A stretch of 64,000 bases of DNA. Origin: JBCDHN01 sp965224535. GTDB taxonomy: Bacteria; Verrucomicrobiota; Verrucomicrobiia; Verrucomicrobiales; DEV007. Positions 19,863 through 28,424 of this stretch are shown piece by piece. The translations under genes and the position numbers were made by a program. The stretch covers positions 124,001 through 188,000 of the forward strand of contig CBDCZR010000001.1 of assembly GCA_965224535.1 (NCBI GenBank), read 5' to 3'. Below the pieces are notes generated by a model. It was not told the origin of the DNA and did no database searches. It saw nothing but the letters and a program-made list of their open reading frames with translations. Within the stretch, counting starts at the first letter, position 1. Each line of letters starts with the position of its first letter.

Positions 19863-20009
19863 ACTAAAACTAGCCAAAAAAGGCTTTGAAATTCTGATCC
19901 GCTGACGCGGAAGGGTTTAAAAATTTGTGTCCCGGCAAGCGCGGAACGCGCCTGAGTTCTGGGAGGTAGATAAGCTTGCTTGATTCTCAATTTATGCTAA
20001 CAAAGGTCC

Positions 20010-20246
20010 ATGTGTACCGTTACCTGGTGGAATCATCCCGGCGGCTTTGCCGTCTTCTTCAACCGAGACGAGCGTGGGTTGCGGTTGGCGATTCCGGGTT
20101 TTTGCGAAAAAGTGGCGAACGGCGCGGTTTTAACCTCGTTTCGCGGTTTGGCTTTGTTGGTGTCGGTCACGCCGGATCGCCATGAGCGTGAAAGAAGTCC
20201 GCAAAATTCGCGATCGAAACCAATTTTTCGAAAGTCGGATGAATGA
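20010..20246 (+). pseudogene. N-terminal fragment of a TANGO2/NRDE-family protein
   Basis: Begins MCTVTWWNHPGGFAVFFNRD, the unmistakable start of NRDE/TANGO2 proteins (usually about 250 residues). After FFNRDER the sequence no longer resembles the family and stops at codon 79, overlapping the longest form of the next gene. It is a truncated relic. Confidence 0.6.
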
Positions 20247-20314
20247 TGGGATCCTTTTCCAAGTGCCCCATCCGGATTTCCTGGATTTTTCGGCGAATCG
20301 GAGAGCTGCCGCCC

Positions 20315-22048
20315 ATGTTGGTCCTTTTGGCGGCAACCGCAGCCCTCACCGGTTGCAGCCGTTTCTCTGACGCGCTGGAAAACGCGGACACCCTCTCGCC
20401 GTGGCTCGTGGGGCCGGTCATGGCTCTGGCTACGCTGACGAGCGAGGACCTAACCTGCGTGACCGCGGGCGTCTTGGCCAGCGAGGGCGCGATTTCCTTC
20501 GCCACCGGGGTGTTTTGGTGCTGGTTAGGCATCGTGGGGGGCAACGTGGGGCTTTACTTGTTGGGCCGCTTTCTGGGAGAACGCGCCGGCCGGCTGAAAA
20601 TCCTGCGTTTCGTCCTTTCACCCAGCCGGCTCAAGCACGGCGAGCGCTTGTTCGCGAATCACGGAGGTTGGGTGCTGTTTACTTCGCGATTTTTGCCGGG
20701 AACCCGCGTTCCCACCTACGTGGCGGCGGGCGTGGTGCGTTACTCGCTCTGGAAATTCAGCCTCTTCCTCGCGATCGCCGGCGGGCTGTGGACGCCCGTG
20801 GTCGTGTGGCTGGCCCAACAGTGGGGCGAACAGGTGCGAGAGTGGATGACGGGCTACGAAAAATTCATCTGGCCGGCGCTGGTCGGTGCAATCGTGGTCG
20901 CCTGGCTGGCGATCGAGTTTTTGGTGCCGCTGATGAGTCACAAGGGCCGGCGTTTATTGCTTGGGCGTTGGCGCCGCTTGGTGGAGTGGGAATTTTGGCC
21001 GCCGTGGCGCTTTTATCCGCCGATCGTGGCTTACGTCATTTGGTTGGGCATCAAGCATCGCTGCCTCACTGCCTTTACCGCCGCAAATCCCGCGCTGGCT
21101 CACGGCGGCACGGCCCGGGAATCGAAAAGCGGGATTTTGCGCGGCTTGGCCGGCGGAAAGGATGAGGACGACCCGAGAATCGCGCGCTGGACGTTGATTC
21201 CCGCCGGCGCCGAACCGGAAGAGCGGTTAAAAAGGCTCGATTCGTGGCTTTGCGAGCGAAACCTGGATTATCCCATCGTGCTCAAGCCGGACGTGGGCCG
21301 GCACGGAACGGGGGTCGGCGTCATTCGCGATGAATTGACGGCTTTACGCTTCGTTTTGGGTTGCCCGGCCGATCTCATCGCGCAGGAATACGTGCCGGGG
21401 CTGGAATTCGGCGTGTTTTACTGGCGCATGCCCGATGAGGAGCGCGGCCACATTCTCTCCATCAATCGCAAGGACCTAACCTGCGTGATCGGAAACGGCC
21501 GCCACAAGCTGGACCGGCTGATCCTGGACGATTCCCGCGCCATGCGCATGGCCAAGTTTTTCCTCAAAAAACACGACTCGCGCTTGAGTTGGATTCCGCG
21601 CGAAGGCGAGCGCGTCCCGCTGACGGAAGTGGGCACGCACAGCCGCGGCGCGCTCTTCACCGACGCCCGCCACTTGGCCACGGAACCGCTGCTCGACGCC
21701 ATCGACGACCTAACCAAGCAGTTCGACGGCTTCTACTTCGGCCGCTACGATGTCCGCGTTCCTGACGAAGCCGCCTTGCGCGAGGGACGCGACCTGAAGG
21801 TGCTGGAATTGGACGGGATCAACTCTGAGGTCACCCACATTTACCAGCCCGGTTACCGCCTCATCCGCGCCTATCGCGATTTAGCCCGGCAATGGCGCAT
21901 CGCTTTTGAAATTGGCGCAAAAAACATCGCCAACGGGGCGCAAGTTACGCCGGCGCGTCAGTTGGGGGCTCTCCTGCTCCGGCGCCGGAAGACGGAGTGG
22001 TTTGAAGCGCCTCTGCCGCCGATCCAGAGCCAGGAACCGGACGGCTGA
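20315..22048 (+). CDS. DedA/VTT membrane domain fused to an ATP-grasp-like domain
   Basis: 577 residues from the ATG at 20315 (GGAGAG upstream); a longer form from 20243 is possible. The N-terminal third is a DedA/SNARE-associated domain with several membrane segments and the family signatures LGRFLGERAG and SRFLPGTRVPTYVAAG. DedA proteins work in membrane lipid flipping and proton-linked homeostasis. The C-terminal half (from about residue 290) resembles an ATP-grasp carboxylate-amine ligase: YPIVLKPDVGRHGTGVGVI, LIAQEYVPGLEFGVFYWR and YDVRV...LKVLELDGINSEVT. The fusion suggests a membrane-bound ligase acting on a lipid-linked or exported substrate; the substrate is unknown. The N-terminus LAATAALTGC looks like a lipobox, odd for DedA and perhaps chance. 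Confidence 0.85.
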   Translation: MLVLLAATAALTGCSRFSDALENADTLSPWLVGPVMALATLTSEDLTCVTAGVLASEGAISFATGVFWCWLGIVGGNVGLYLLGRFLGERAGRLKILRFVLSPSRLKHGERLFANHGGWVLFTSRFLPGTRVPTYVAAGVVRYSLWKFSLFLAIAGGLWTPVVVWLAQQWGEQVREWMTGYEKFIWPALVGAIVVAWLAIEFLVPLMSHKGRRLLLGRWRRLVEWEFWPPWRFYPPIVAYVIWLGIKHRCLTAFTAANPALAHGGTARESKSGILRGLAGGKDEDDPRIARWTLIPAGAEPEERLKRLDSWLCERNLDYPIVLKPDVGRHGTGVGVIRDELTALRFVLGCPADLIAQEYVPGLEFGVFYWRMPDEERGHILSINRKDLTCVIGNGRHKLDRLILDDSRAMRMAKFFLKKHDSRLSWIPREGERVPLTEVGTHSRGALFTDARHLATEPLLDAIDDLTKQFDGFYFGRYDVRVPDEAALREGRDLKVLELDGINSEVTHIYQPGYRLIRAYRDLARQWRIAFEIGAKNIANGAQVTPARQLGALLLRRRKTEWFEAPLPPIQSQEPDG

Positions 22049-22133
22049 TTTTGGCTTGCCAACCGGCGCCCGGATTGTTTGGTTGGCCTCCTGCCATGGC
22101 CGGGCGCGACGACCAAAGTTTCCTCAAACAGCC

Positions 22134-22643
22134 GTGATCTTCATCAAGCGGACGAAATGGGCGCTGAGCCGTTGGCCTTCGCGTCAGGGTTGGGGTTTTG
22201 CGTTGCTTTGCCTGGCGGGTTTCGCGGCTGTGGCCCTACCTTTCGTGTTGGGAAGCGGTCTCTTGCGGCTGGATTTGACCCAGCTGACGGTTCGCGGTTT
22301 TTTGGCGGCGGCGGTGGTGATGCTGTTTTGTCCCGGGTTGCTGGAGGAGCTGGTTTTCCGCGTCTGGTTGTTGCCGCATCCGGCCGAACGGCGCTCGAGC
22401 AGGTTCCGCTTAGCTTGGACGGTAGCCGCGGTAACGCTTTTCACGCTCTGGCATCCGCTCAACGCCTGGCTCTTGCTGCCGGAGGCGCGCCGCATTTTCT
22501 GGGATTGGCGCTTTTTGGTGGTCGTGGTCTTGCTTGGGGCCGCATGCAGCCTGGCTTACCTGCGGACCGGCTCCATTTACGCGCCCATCGCCGTGCACTG
22601 GCTGACGGTGGTGGCGTGGAAGACGCTGCTGACCGGGCCGTGA
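22134..22643 (+). CDS. CPBP-family intramembrane protease (Abi/CAAX-like)
   Basis: 169 residues from a GTG at 22134; a longer form from 21906 would overlap the previous gene by 140 bp and its extra part is Arg-rich and implausible. Several hydrophobic segments carry the family motifs: LLEELVFRVWLL (EExxxR), TLFTLWHPLNA (histidine) and YAPIAVHWLTVV (second histidine). These proteins are membrane glutamic/metal proteases acting in protein maturation or bacteriocin self-immunity. It follows the DedA-ATP-grasp gene by about 85 bp. Confidence 0.8.
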   Translation: MIFIKRTKWALSRWPSRQGWGFALLCLAGFAAVALPFVLGSGLLRLDLTQLTVRGFLAAAVVMLFCPGLLEELVFRVWLLPHPAERRSSRFRLAWTVAAVTLFTLWHPLNAWLLLPEARRIFWDWRFLVVVVLLGAACSLAYLRTGSIYAPIAVHWLTVVAWKTLLTGP

Positions 22644-22710
22644 TGCGTCGTTTCGCGGGATTGCGGCGGCAGGTAAATCCGGCTACCTTCGGGCCGAAAT
22701 TTCCCGGCTC

Positions 22711-23841
22711 ATGAGCCAGACCCAACCACCATTCAGCCCCATCGAAGACGTTGTCGCGGATATCGCCGCCGGCAAGCTGGTCATCGTTACCGACGACGAG
22801 GATCGCGAAAACGAGGGCGACTTGATCGCCGCCGGATCGCGAATTTCGCCGGAATTGGTCAATTTCATGGCGGTGCACGGCCGGGGGCTGATTTGCGCGC
22901 CGATTAGCGAAGAACGCGCCGCGGAATTGGAGCTGGAGGCGATGGTTCGCCGCAACCAAGAAGCATTTGGCACGAATTTCACGGTGTCCGTGGATGCCGC
23001 CGAAGGGATCACCACCGGCATCAGCGCACCGGATCGCGCCCGCACCATCCGCGTCATTGCCGATCCGGGCGCGAAAGCCGGCGATCTGGTGCAACCGGGC
23101 CACATTTTCCCGCTTCAGGCCAAACCGGGCGGCGTTTTGCGGCGAGCCGGCCACACCGAGGCTGCGGTCGATCTCGCCACCCTGGCCGGGCTGCCTCCGG
23201 CGGCGGTGATTTGCGAAATTTTGGACCCTGACGGCACCATGGCGCGCTTGCCGCAGTTGGTCGAGTTTTCCCGCGAACACGGCCTGAAAATCTGCACCAT
23301 CGCGGATTTGATCCAATACCGGCAAACGCGCGAAAAACTGATCGAGCCGCAAACCCGGCACACGGTCCACACGCCGTTCGGCCCGTTCGAACTCCAAGTT
23401 TATCGCAGCACCATCGCGGATCGGGTCCATTTCGCGTTGGTTCGCGGCGAAATTGAGCAAGGCGCGCCGGCGCTGGTTCGCGTCCACCGCGAGGATCCGA
23501 TCGAGGACGTGTTTGGGCCGCTAAATCCCGGCCGCGGCGGCAGCCTTCTGCAACTGGCCCTCCAACGAATCGCCGGCGAAGGCTCCGGCGTCCTCATCTA
23601 CATGAAACGCGACTCCGGCAGCGAATCCATCCTGGAAAATTTGCGTTCGGACGGCGAAAATCGGCGCTCGCCCATGGATTTGCGCGATTACGGCATCGGC
23701 GCCCAAATTCTCTTCGACCTCGGCGTTCGCGACTTGCGGCTGCTTACCAATCATCCGCGAAAAATCGTCGGTTTGGAAGGGCACGGCCTGCGCATCGTGG
23801 AAATGGTGGCGTTGGGCGGAACGGGCGAGGGGGATTCGTAA
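22711..23841 (+). CDS. ribB: RibBA-like: DHBP synthase with degenerate GTP cyclohydrolase II domain
   Basis: 376 residues. The N-terminal half (1-200) is a complete 3,4-dihydroxy-2-butanone 4-phosphate synthase, with VTDDEDRENEGDL and RAGHTEAAVDLATLAGL, and supplies the four-carbon unit for riboflavin. The C-terminal half aligns in layout with GTP cyclohydrolase II (LVRVHREDPIEDVFG, GSGVLIYMKRDSGSE, LRLLTNHPRKIVGLEGHG), but the SEC...RCDC cysteines that bind catalytic zinc are absent (here REDPIEDVFGPLNPGRGG). The GCH II reaction is therefore probably lost, and another RibA must exist elsewhere. Such RibB plus inactive RibA-like domain proteins are known in other bacteria. Confidence 0.9.
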   Translation: MSQTQPPFSPIEDVVADIAAGKLVIVTDDEDRENEGDLIAAGSRISPELVNFMAVHGRGLICAPISEERAAELELEAMVRRNQEAFGTNFTVSVDAAEGITTGISAPDRARTIRVIADPGAKAGDLVQPGHIFPLQAKPGGVLRRAGHTEAAVDLATLAGLPPAAVICEILDPDGTMARLPQLVEFSREHGLKICTIADLIQYRQTREKLIEPQTRHTVHTPFGPFELQVYRSTIADRVHFALVRGEIEQGAPALVRVHREDPIEDVFGPLNPGRGGSLLQLALQRIAGEGSGVLIYMKRDSGSESILENLRSDGENRRSPMDLRDYGIGAQILFDLGVRDLRLLTNHPRKIVGLEGHGLRIVEMVALGGTGEGDS

Positions 23842-23909
23842 GCGATTGGCTCAATTTGGCCCAACTCCCGCGTTGCCACGCCAGGCGCGGTGGTGTTAGG
23901 ATGCCGATC

Positions 23910-24782
23910 ATGGCAACGTTAATCATCCACGGAACGCAAACCCACCGATCCGCGGCGAAATCGCGCTGGTGGTGGAATGCTTGGGACGAACGCGGATTTG
24001 TCGGAGCCCTGGCGCGCGGAATGGAGGAAGCCGGCGTGAATCACGATGTTTGGACCGTGGCAGGCCGGCCGGTGCGCGACATCGCGGAGCTGCGGCCGAA
24101 ATGGAGCCTGTGGCGCGGCAGATCCGGCAAGCGCTCCTTCGGCCAGCACGAGGGGCACTTTCTTTGGGACGGCGCGGACATGGGAATCTCTCGCGACGCG
24201 GCCGCGACGAGCCTGGCCAAATATCTCGTGACCGTGGCGGAGCTGAGCCCGGGCGAACCCATCAGCATCGTCGCCCACAGCCACGGCTGCAACGTCACCA
24301 AGCAAGCCACCCAAGAGCGGGTGTTCGTGAAATCCGGCGTCCGGCTGGAGAGCGTCGTTTTTCTGGCCTGCCCGCACTGGGACTCGCCGGAAGCGCAGGA
24401 GGACTACCGGTTCGTCTATCGGCTCAACCCCCAACGCGTCGGCCGCGCCCTCAACCTTTTCAACTCCACGGACAACGTTCAGGTGGAGCTGGCGGAGAAG
24501 TTCAAAGGCATCCCCGGGCCCAGATTGGTCGACCACGCGGGAATCGGCTCGCGGGGTTTTCGCGTGGACCAAGACCCTGCCGCGCAACCGCTCTACGAAA
24601 ACTACGAGGTGCCGATGGAAGCGACAAATCTTCAAGCGCACACCGAAATTCACGGCGCCAGCGTCGGCTACCTGGCGGGGCTTTGGTTAGGCGGCGCGGG
24701 CGACTTCGGCGCCATCATCAACCAAATCGGCAACGCCGTTCTTCCCGTGCCATTGGGCGACGATGGCGAGGGTTCTGGTTAG
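23910..24782 (+). CDS. Alpha/beta-hydrolase (lipase-like) protein
   Basis: About 290 residues from the ATG at 23910 (AGG nine bases upstream); upstream in-frame starts at 23901 and 23856 are less likely. The start MATLIIHGTQTH is an oxyanion-loop-like strand. The nucleophile elbow is PISIVAHSHGCN (AHSHG, a variant of GxSxG). A late histidine in TEIHGASVGYLAGLW may complete the triad. No signal peptide, so probably cytoplasmic. Substrate unknown. Confidence 0.7.
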   Translation: MATLIIHGTQTHRSAAKSRWWWNAWDERGFVGALARGMEEAGVNHDVWTVAGRPVRDIAELRPKWSLWRGRSGKRSFGQHEGHFLWDGADMGISRDAAATSLAKYLVTVAELSPGEPISIVAHSHGCNVTKQATQERVFVKSGVRLESVVFLACPHWDSPEAQEDYRFVYRLNPQRVGRALNLFNSTDNVQVELAEKFKGIPGPRLVDHAGIGSRGFRVDQDPAAQPLYENYEVPMEATNLQAHTEIHGASVGYLAGLWLGGAGDFGAIINQIGNAVLPVPLGDDGEGSG

Positions 24783-24791
24783 GTTGGCCGC

Positions 24792-26480
24792 CTACTTCCC
24801 CGGCAACGTCCAAACCGGGTCGATTTCCTCGCTGCGGGCTAAAATCTCCGCCCCAACCCGCGAAAGCAGCACCAGCGATGGCCCATCGGCCGGATCATCC
24901 GCCAGCAGCTTGCCCAACGCGGCGGATGCGGCTTCCAGTTCGTTCGCCTCAAAATGGGTCAGCGCTTTTTCGTAGCGGGTGCGCAGCTTGACCCAGCCCG
25001 GCTGCTTTTTGGGCGCCAATTCGTAGAGTTCCACCGGCTCGTTGATGTTGTTGACGCGCACTTTGCAGAGCCGCCGAAAAACGCCGCCTTTCCAGGACGA
25101 ACCGAGCCGCTGGCGAGTGGCGCCGGTAATGAGCACATCCGTGTGCAGGTGCTTGGTGGCGCCTTGGACGCGGCTGCCCAGGTTGACGGTGTTGCCCAGC
25201 GGGCCGTACTTAAGCCGGCGCATGGTGCCGATGTTTCCAACCATGGCGCGGCCGGAATTAACGCCGATGCCGAGGTTGGTGGTGCGGCCGATTTTTTCCT
25301 CCCAACGCTCGTCGATGGTGGGCAACAGCTCAAGCATGGCCAGGGCGGTGTCGCAGGCGCGTTCGGCGTGATCTGGCATTTCCTTGGGCGCGCCCCACAT
25401 GGCCATCACCTCGTCGCCGGCGTAGTCGACCAGCACGCCGCCGTGGTCGCGAATGCACTCGGTCAGCTCGTCCATGACGTGGCGCAGCCAGCCGGTGGTT
25501 CGCTCCGGACCCAGGCGCTCGCTGATGGCGCTGAAGCTGCGCAAATCCGCGAAAAGGACGCTCACTTCGGCGTGGCGGGCGGGTAAATGGGCCAAATCCG
25601 CGCCGTACTCGCGCACCAGCTCCTCCGGCAAAATCTGGCGCAGTTCCTGCTCGCGAAGCCGCTTTTTTTCGAGGCAGGAATTGACCCTCGCACGCAGCAA
25701 ATCGATGTGGACCGGCTTGGAGAGAAAATCCTCCGCTCCCAGGTCAATGCAGCGCACGGCGTCCTCCACCCCGCGCCGGCCGGTGACGACGATGACGGGC
25801 GTTTTGCGCAAAAGACCGCTGGATTCCAGCTCCTCCAGCACCTCGTAACCGCTCATTTTCGGCAATCCCAGGTCCAGCAAGGCCAGATCCACCTTGCCGC
25901 GGCGAATGCCTGCCAGCGCCTCCGCGCCGTCCACGGCTTGCTCCACGGTGTGGCCTTCGGAAGTCAGCACGTCGTTGAGAAAATCGCGGTTTTCGGCCTC
26001 GTCCTCCGCCACCAAAATGCGCGCCGGTTCCACGTCGGCCGTGCCGCGAGTTGCGACCTCGCTGGTTTCCAGGGGTTCGAGCAAAGGGCCGTCCGTCGTG
26101 CCGTAGCCATCGATCACCGCCAGGCAACCCTCAATTTGCGCCCGCAACTCCGCGGCGTCAAAAGCCAGCTCGGAATCCTTGAGTTTGCGCTGGAGCAATT
26201 GGCAGGGGCCGGAGAGATGATTGAGCCGATTCCGCACGTCGTGGCGCAAAATCCGGTAACGGTCGCCGGGATCGTCCTTCACCTCGCCAAACCCGATCGC
26301 GTCAATCTCCGTTTCGGCAAAATCGACCAGTTTCTTGCTGGCTTGGGTGATTTTTTCCAGATACCCGGCCGCCTTGGGATCCAGCGCCTCATCCGCGCTC
26401 ACTTTTTTCAAAAGCGACCGGGCGTTTTCGCCGATCGCGCGGATTTTTCCGGCAAACCGGCTCTTTTTGGCGGCGCTCAT
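24792..26480 (-). CDS. Response-regulator adenylate/guanylate cyclase with HisKA-like region
   Basis: 562 residues from the ATG at 26480, which overlaps the stop of the upstream receiver gene (ATGA). Residues 60-110 resemble a dimerisation and phosphotransfer helix (RYRILRHDVRNRLNHLSGP) but no ATPase domain follows. A receiver domain comes next (ILVAEDEAENRDFL, phospho-acceptor in DLALLDLGLPK). A class III cyclase domain occupies about 290-470 (VSVLFADLRSFSAISE, LVDYAGDEVMAMWGAP, LGIGVNSGRAMVGNIG). A helical tail completes it. Together with the upstream single-domain receiver it probably converts a phosphorelay signal into cAMP or cGMP. Confidence 0.9.
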   Translation of the reverse strand: MSAAKKSRFAGKIRAIGENARSLLKKVSADEALDPKAAGYLEKITQASKKLVDFAETEIDAIGFGEVKDDPGDRYRILRHDVRNRLNHLSGPCQLLQRKLKDSELAFDAAELRAQIEGCLAVIDGYGTTDGPLLEPLETSEVATRGTADVEPARILVAEDEAENRDFLNDVLTSEGHTVEQAVDGAEALAGIRRGKVDLALLDLGLPKMSGYEVLEELESSGLLRKTPVIVVTGRRGVEDAVRCIDLGAEDFLSKPVHIDLLRARVNSCLEKKRLREQELRQILPEELVREYGADLAHLPARHAEVSVLFADLRSFSAISERLGPERTTGWLRHVMDELTECIRDHGGVLVDYAGDEVMAMWGAPKEMPDHAERACDTALAMLELLPTIDERWEEKIGRTTNLGIGVNSGRAMVGNIGTMRRLKYGPLGNTVNLGSRVQGATKHLHTDVLITGATRQRLGSSWKGGVFRRLCKVRVNNINEPVELYELAPKKQPGWVKLRTRYEKALTHFEANELEAASAALGKLLADDPADGPSLVLLSRVGAEILARSEEIDPVWTLPGK

Positions 26481-26875
26481 TCGCCCCCGTCCAGGTGACG
26501 CTCGATGGTGTCGAGCAACGAGATGAAATCGTAGGGCTTGGCCTGAAGCTCGTTGCAACCCGCGCTGTAAATGCGCTCGCGCTGGTGGAACATGTTGTGC
26601 GCGGTCAGGGCGATGATGGGGATCTTGCCAGTTGCCGGTTGCGCCCGAATTTCGCGCGTCGCCGCCAAGCCCGCCTCGTTGTCCAACGCATCGTTTTCGG
26701 CCGATTCCGGCATTTGCAGGTCCATCAGGATGAGGTCGGGCGCCTCGCTTTGCGCCTTGGAGACGGCTTCGGCGCGGTTGTTGGCCACGGCCAAATCGTA
26801 GCCCTCGTCGCTCAGCAGATCGGTGAGGATTTCCACGTTGTTGGCGTCGTCTTCGGCGATGAGAATTTTTGCCAT
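26477..26875 (-). CDS. Single-domain response regulator (CheY-like)
   Basis: 132 residues. ILIAEDDANNVEILTDLL supplies the acidic pocket, LILMDLQMP the phospho-acceptor aspartate, IIALTAHN the Thr/Ala position, and QAKPYD the conserved lysine. An insertion of about 10 residues (SAENDALDNE) follows the phospho-acceptor. It has no output domain and is translationally coupled (ATGA) to the cyclase, so it is likely a shuttle in the same relay. Confidence 0.9.
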   Translation of the reverse strand: MAKILIAEDDANNVEILTDLLSDEGYDLAVANNRAEAVSKAQSEAPDLILMDLQMPESAENDALDNEAGLAATREIRAQPATGKIPIIALTAHNMFHQRERIYSAGCNELQAKPYDFISLLDTIERHLDGGE

Positions 26876-27005
26876 GCTAGCCGATAGCTTGCCACGGCGG
26901 CGACACTTCGCAAGCGCTGTGAAAAGCTGGGTGAAATCCTTTTTTTGGTGAAAAAGGCGACTTTAGGCTTGACTTTTTCGCCGATTTCTGCATTTTGCCG
27001 CCGTC

Positions 27006-27112
27006 TTCAGTCCAACTGAAGGCCAAACAGGCAGCCCGATTGATTTTGTGTTCTGTGAGTTTGGGGGTTTTTTTCTCACCGAACCATCAATCGGGCTGCT
27101 TTTATGTTTGGC
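27006..27112. other. Long imperfect hairpin in the intergenic region
   Basis: Arms GCCAAACA (27022-27029) and GCAGCCCGATTGA (27031-27043) pair with TCAATCGGGCTGC (27087-27099) and TGTTTGGC (27105-27112). The loop holds a nested GTGAG/CTCAC pair, and a small TTCAG/CTGAA hairpin (27006-27020) lies in front. The 280-bp gap between 26876 and 27155 has no ORF. Both neighbours read on the minus strand away from or toward it, so it may be a terminator, a small RNA or a MITE/REP-like repeat. Confidence 0.6.
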
Positions 27113-27155
27113 AGGCTAACTAACTAACCTAGGGTACCAAAAGGACCGAAGCTGC

Positions 27156-28373
27156 CTAAAACTGAAAACTCCGATTCGGCGTTTTCCAGCGAATCCGCGC
27201 CAGCAAGAGGTCGCCCTTGGCCCCCTGCCGCGGCAACCACTCGCCAACGGTCACGATCGATTCTTCCGGGCTCACATTGGTGACGTCAAAATTGCCCATC
27301 AGCGCCACGCCATCCGGATCGTCGACGCCATCGCCCACCAGCGGCAAAACAACGCGCTCAGTCTGGCGGATGAGGCAGAGTTTTTGCGGATCCACGCGTG
27401 CCATCCACAGCGGCGAACGCCAGCGGATGACGTTCGCGTTGGCGGCGTCTTTGCGCGTGTAAACCAGGTAAAGCGCGTCGGAATGCGTCAGCCAGTGCTG
27501 TTGGGTGGTCGACATGCCGATGATTTCGCCGTCATCCCAGGCCCAAGCCATTTTTTCGCCGTAGTTGAGCCCGTCGTCGCTGGCCGCCACGTAGCCGCGC
27601 CCGTCTTCCGCGCGAATCGTGAGGAAAAAGCGGTCGTGAAAGCGGGTCAGGGAGGGTTCCAGCAGGCCCCTGCCTTTGTTGTTGATCAATGGCGGTCCCA
27701 CCTCGGCGATTTCCAGGTTTTCACCGTCAAACGTGCATCGAACTCCGGCAACCATGCGATTTTTGGCCTCCGGACCAAAGGTGAAACTCATCATCACGTC
27801 GCCGTTGGGCATCATCACGCGTTGACCGCAGTTGTTGGTGTAAATGAAGCCGCCTCGCGGGTCGTCCCAGCGCAAAATCTTGCGTTCCGACCAGCTTCCA
27901 TCCTTCCTCCGGACGACGTAGACCGGGTAACGCGGCAGTTGGTCGCCCCTGGAAAAACGCGGCCCGCGGTAGAAGACCACGTGGCCCAAGGCGAGGACCG
28001 TTCCCGTTTTTGGGTGAAACTGCGGTGTCACGTCGCAAACCCCGGCCATGAGCCCATCTTTGCCCTCGACGGGATCGCGGCCCAGAGCGTCGATCGCTTT
28101 GGGCTCGCTCCAGGTTTTGCCGGCATCGCGCGATTCCGACCAATGAACCTGGCCGAAGTAGTCCGAACCGCCGATTGCCTGCAAATTCATGAGCGCGGCC
28201 GGTCCCGGGACCATGCAGGCGCGCGGGTGAAACCAGGTGATGCCGGATCCGTCGCGATTTTTGCGAATCGTCTCTTTGGTGACGGATTCGACCAGATCTT
28301 CGGCCGGCGATTGGGCGCTACTAACCAGGGAACTAAGCGCAAAAACCGCGCTTGCGATGAAAATGCGTTGCAT
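27156..28373 (-). CDS. Secreted sialidase-like (BNR-repeat) protein
   Basis: 405 residues from the ATG at 28373 (AAGGA upstream), with signal peptide MQRIFIASAVFALSSLVSSAQ. An Asp-box appears as SESRDAGKTWSEP and related propeller strands follow (SASDDGLNYGEK-like VAASDDGLNYG). The Arg in FHPRACMVPG and the downstream FFLTIRAEDGRGYVAAS agree with the six-bladed exo-alpha-sialidase fold. Verrucomicrobial members of this broad family often act on plant or algal glycans rather than sialic acid, so the substrate is open. It is probably paired with the GHL10 gene upstream. Confidence 0.75.
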   Translation of the reverse strand: MQRIFIASAVFALSSLVSSAQSPAEDLVESVTKETIRKNRDGSGITWFHPRACMVPGPAALMNLQAIGGSDYFGQVHWSESRDAGKTWSEPKAIDALGRDPVEGKDGLMAGVCDVTPQFHPKTGTVLALGHVVFYRGPRFSRGDQLPRYPVYVVRRKDGSWSERKILRWDDPRGGFIYTNNCGQRVMMPNGDVMMSFTFGPEAKNRMVAGVRCTFDGENLEIAEVGPPLINNKGRGLLEPSLTRFHDRFFLTIRAEDGRGYVAASDDGLNYGEKMAWAWDDGEIIGMSTTQQHWLTHSDALYLVYTRKDAANANVIRWRSPLWMARVDPQKLCLIRQTERVVLPLVGDGVDDPDGVALMGNFDVTNVSPEESIVTVGEWLPRQGAKGDLLLARIRWKTPNRSFQF

Positions 28374-28424
28374 GGCGCTCATCCTTGGCCCAGAGCGGGT
28401 TTTCGGCAAGCCCGAAGCCGAATT

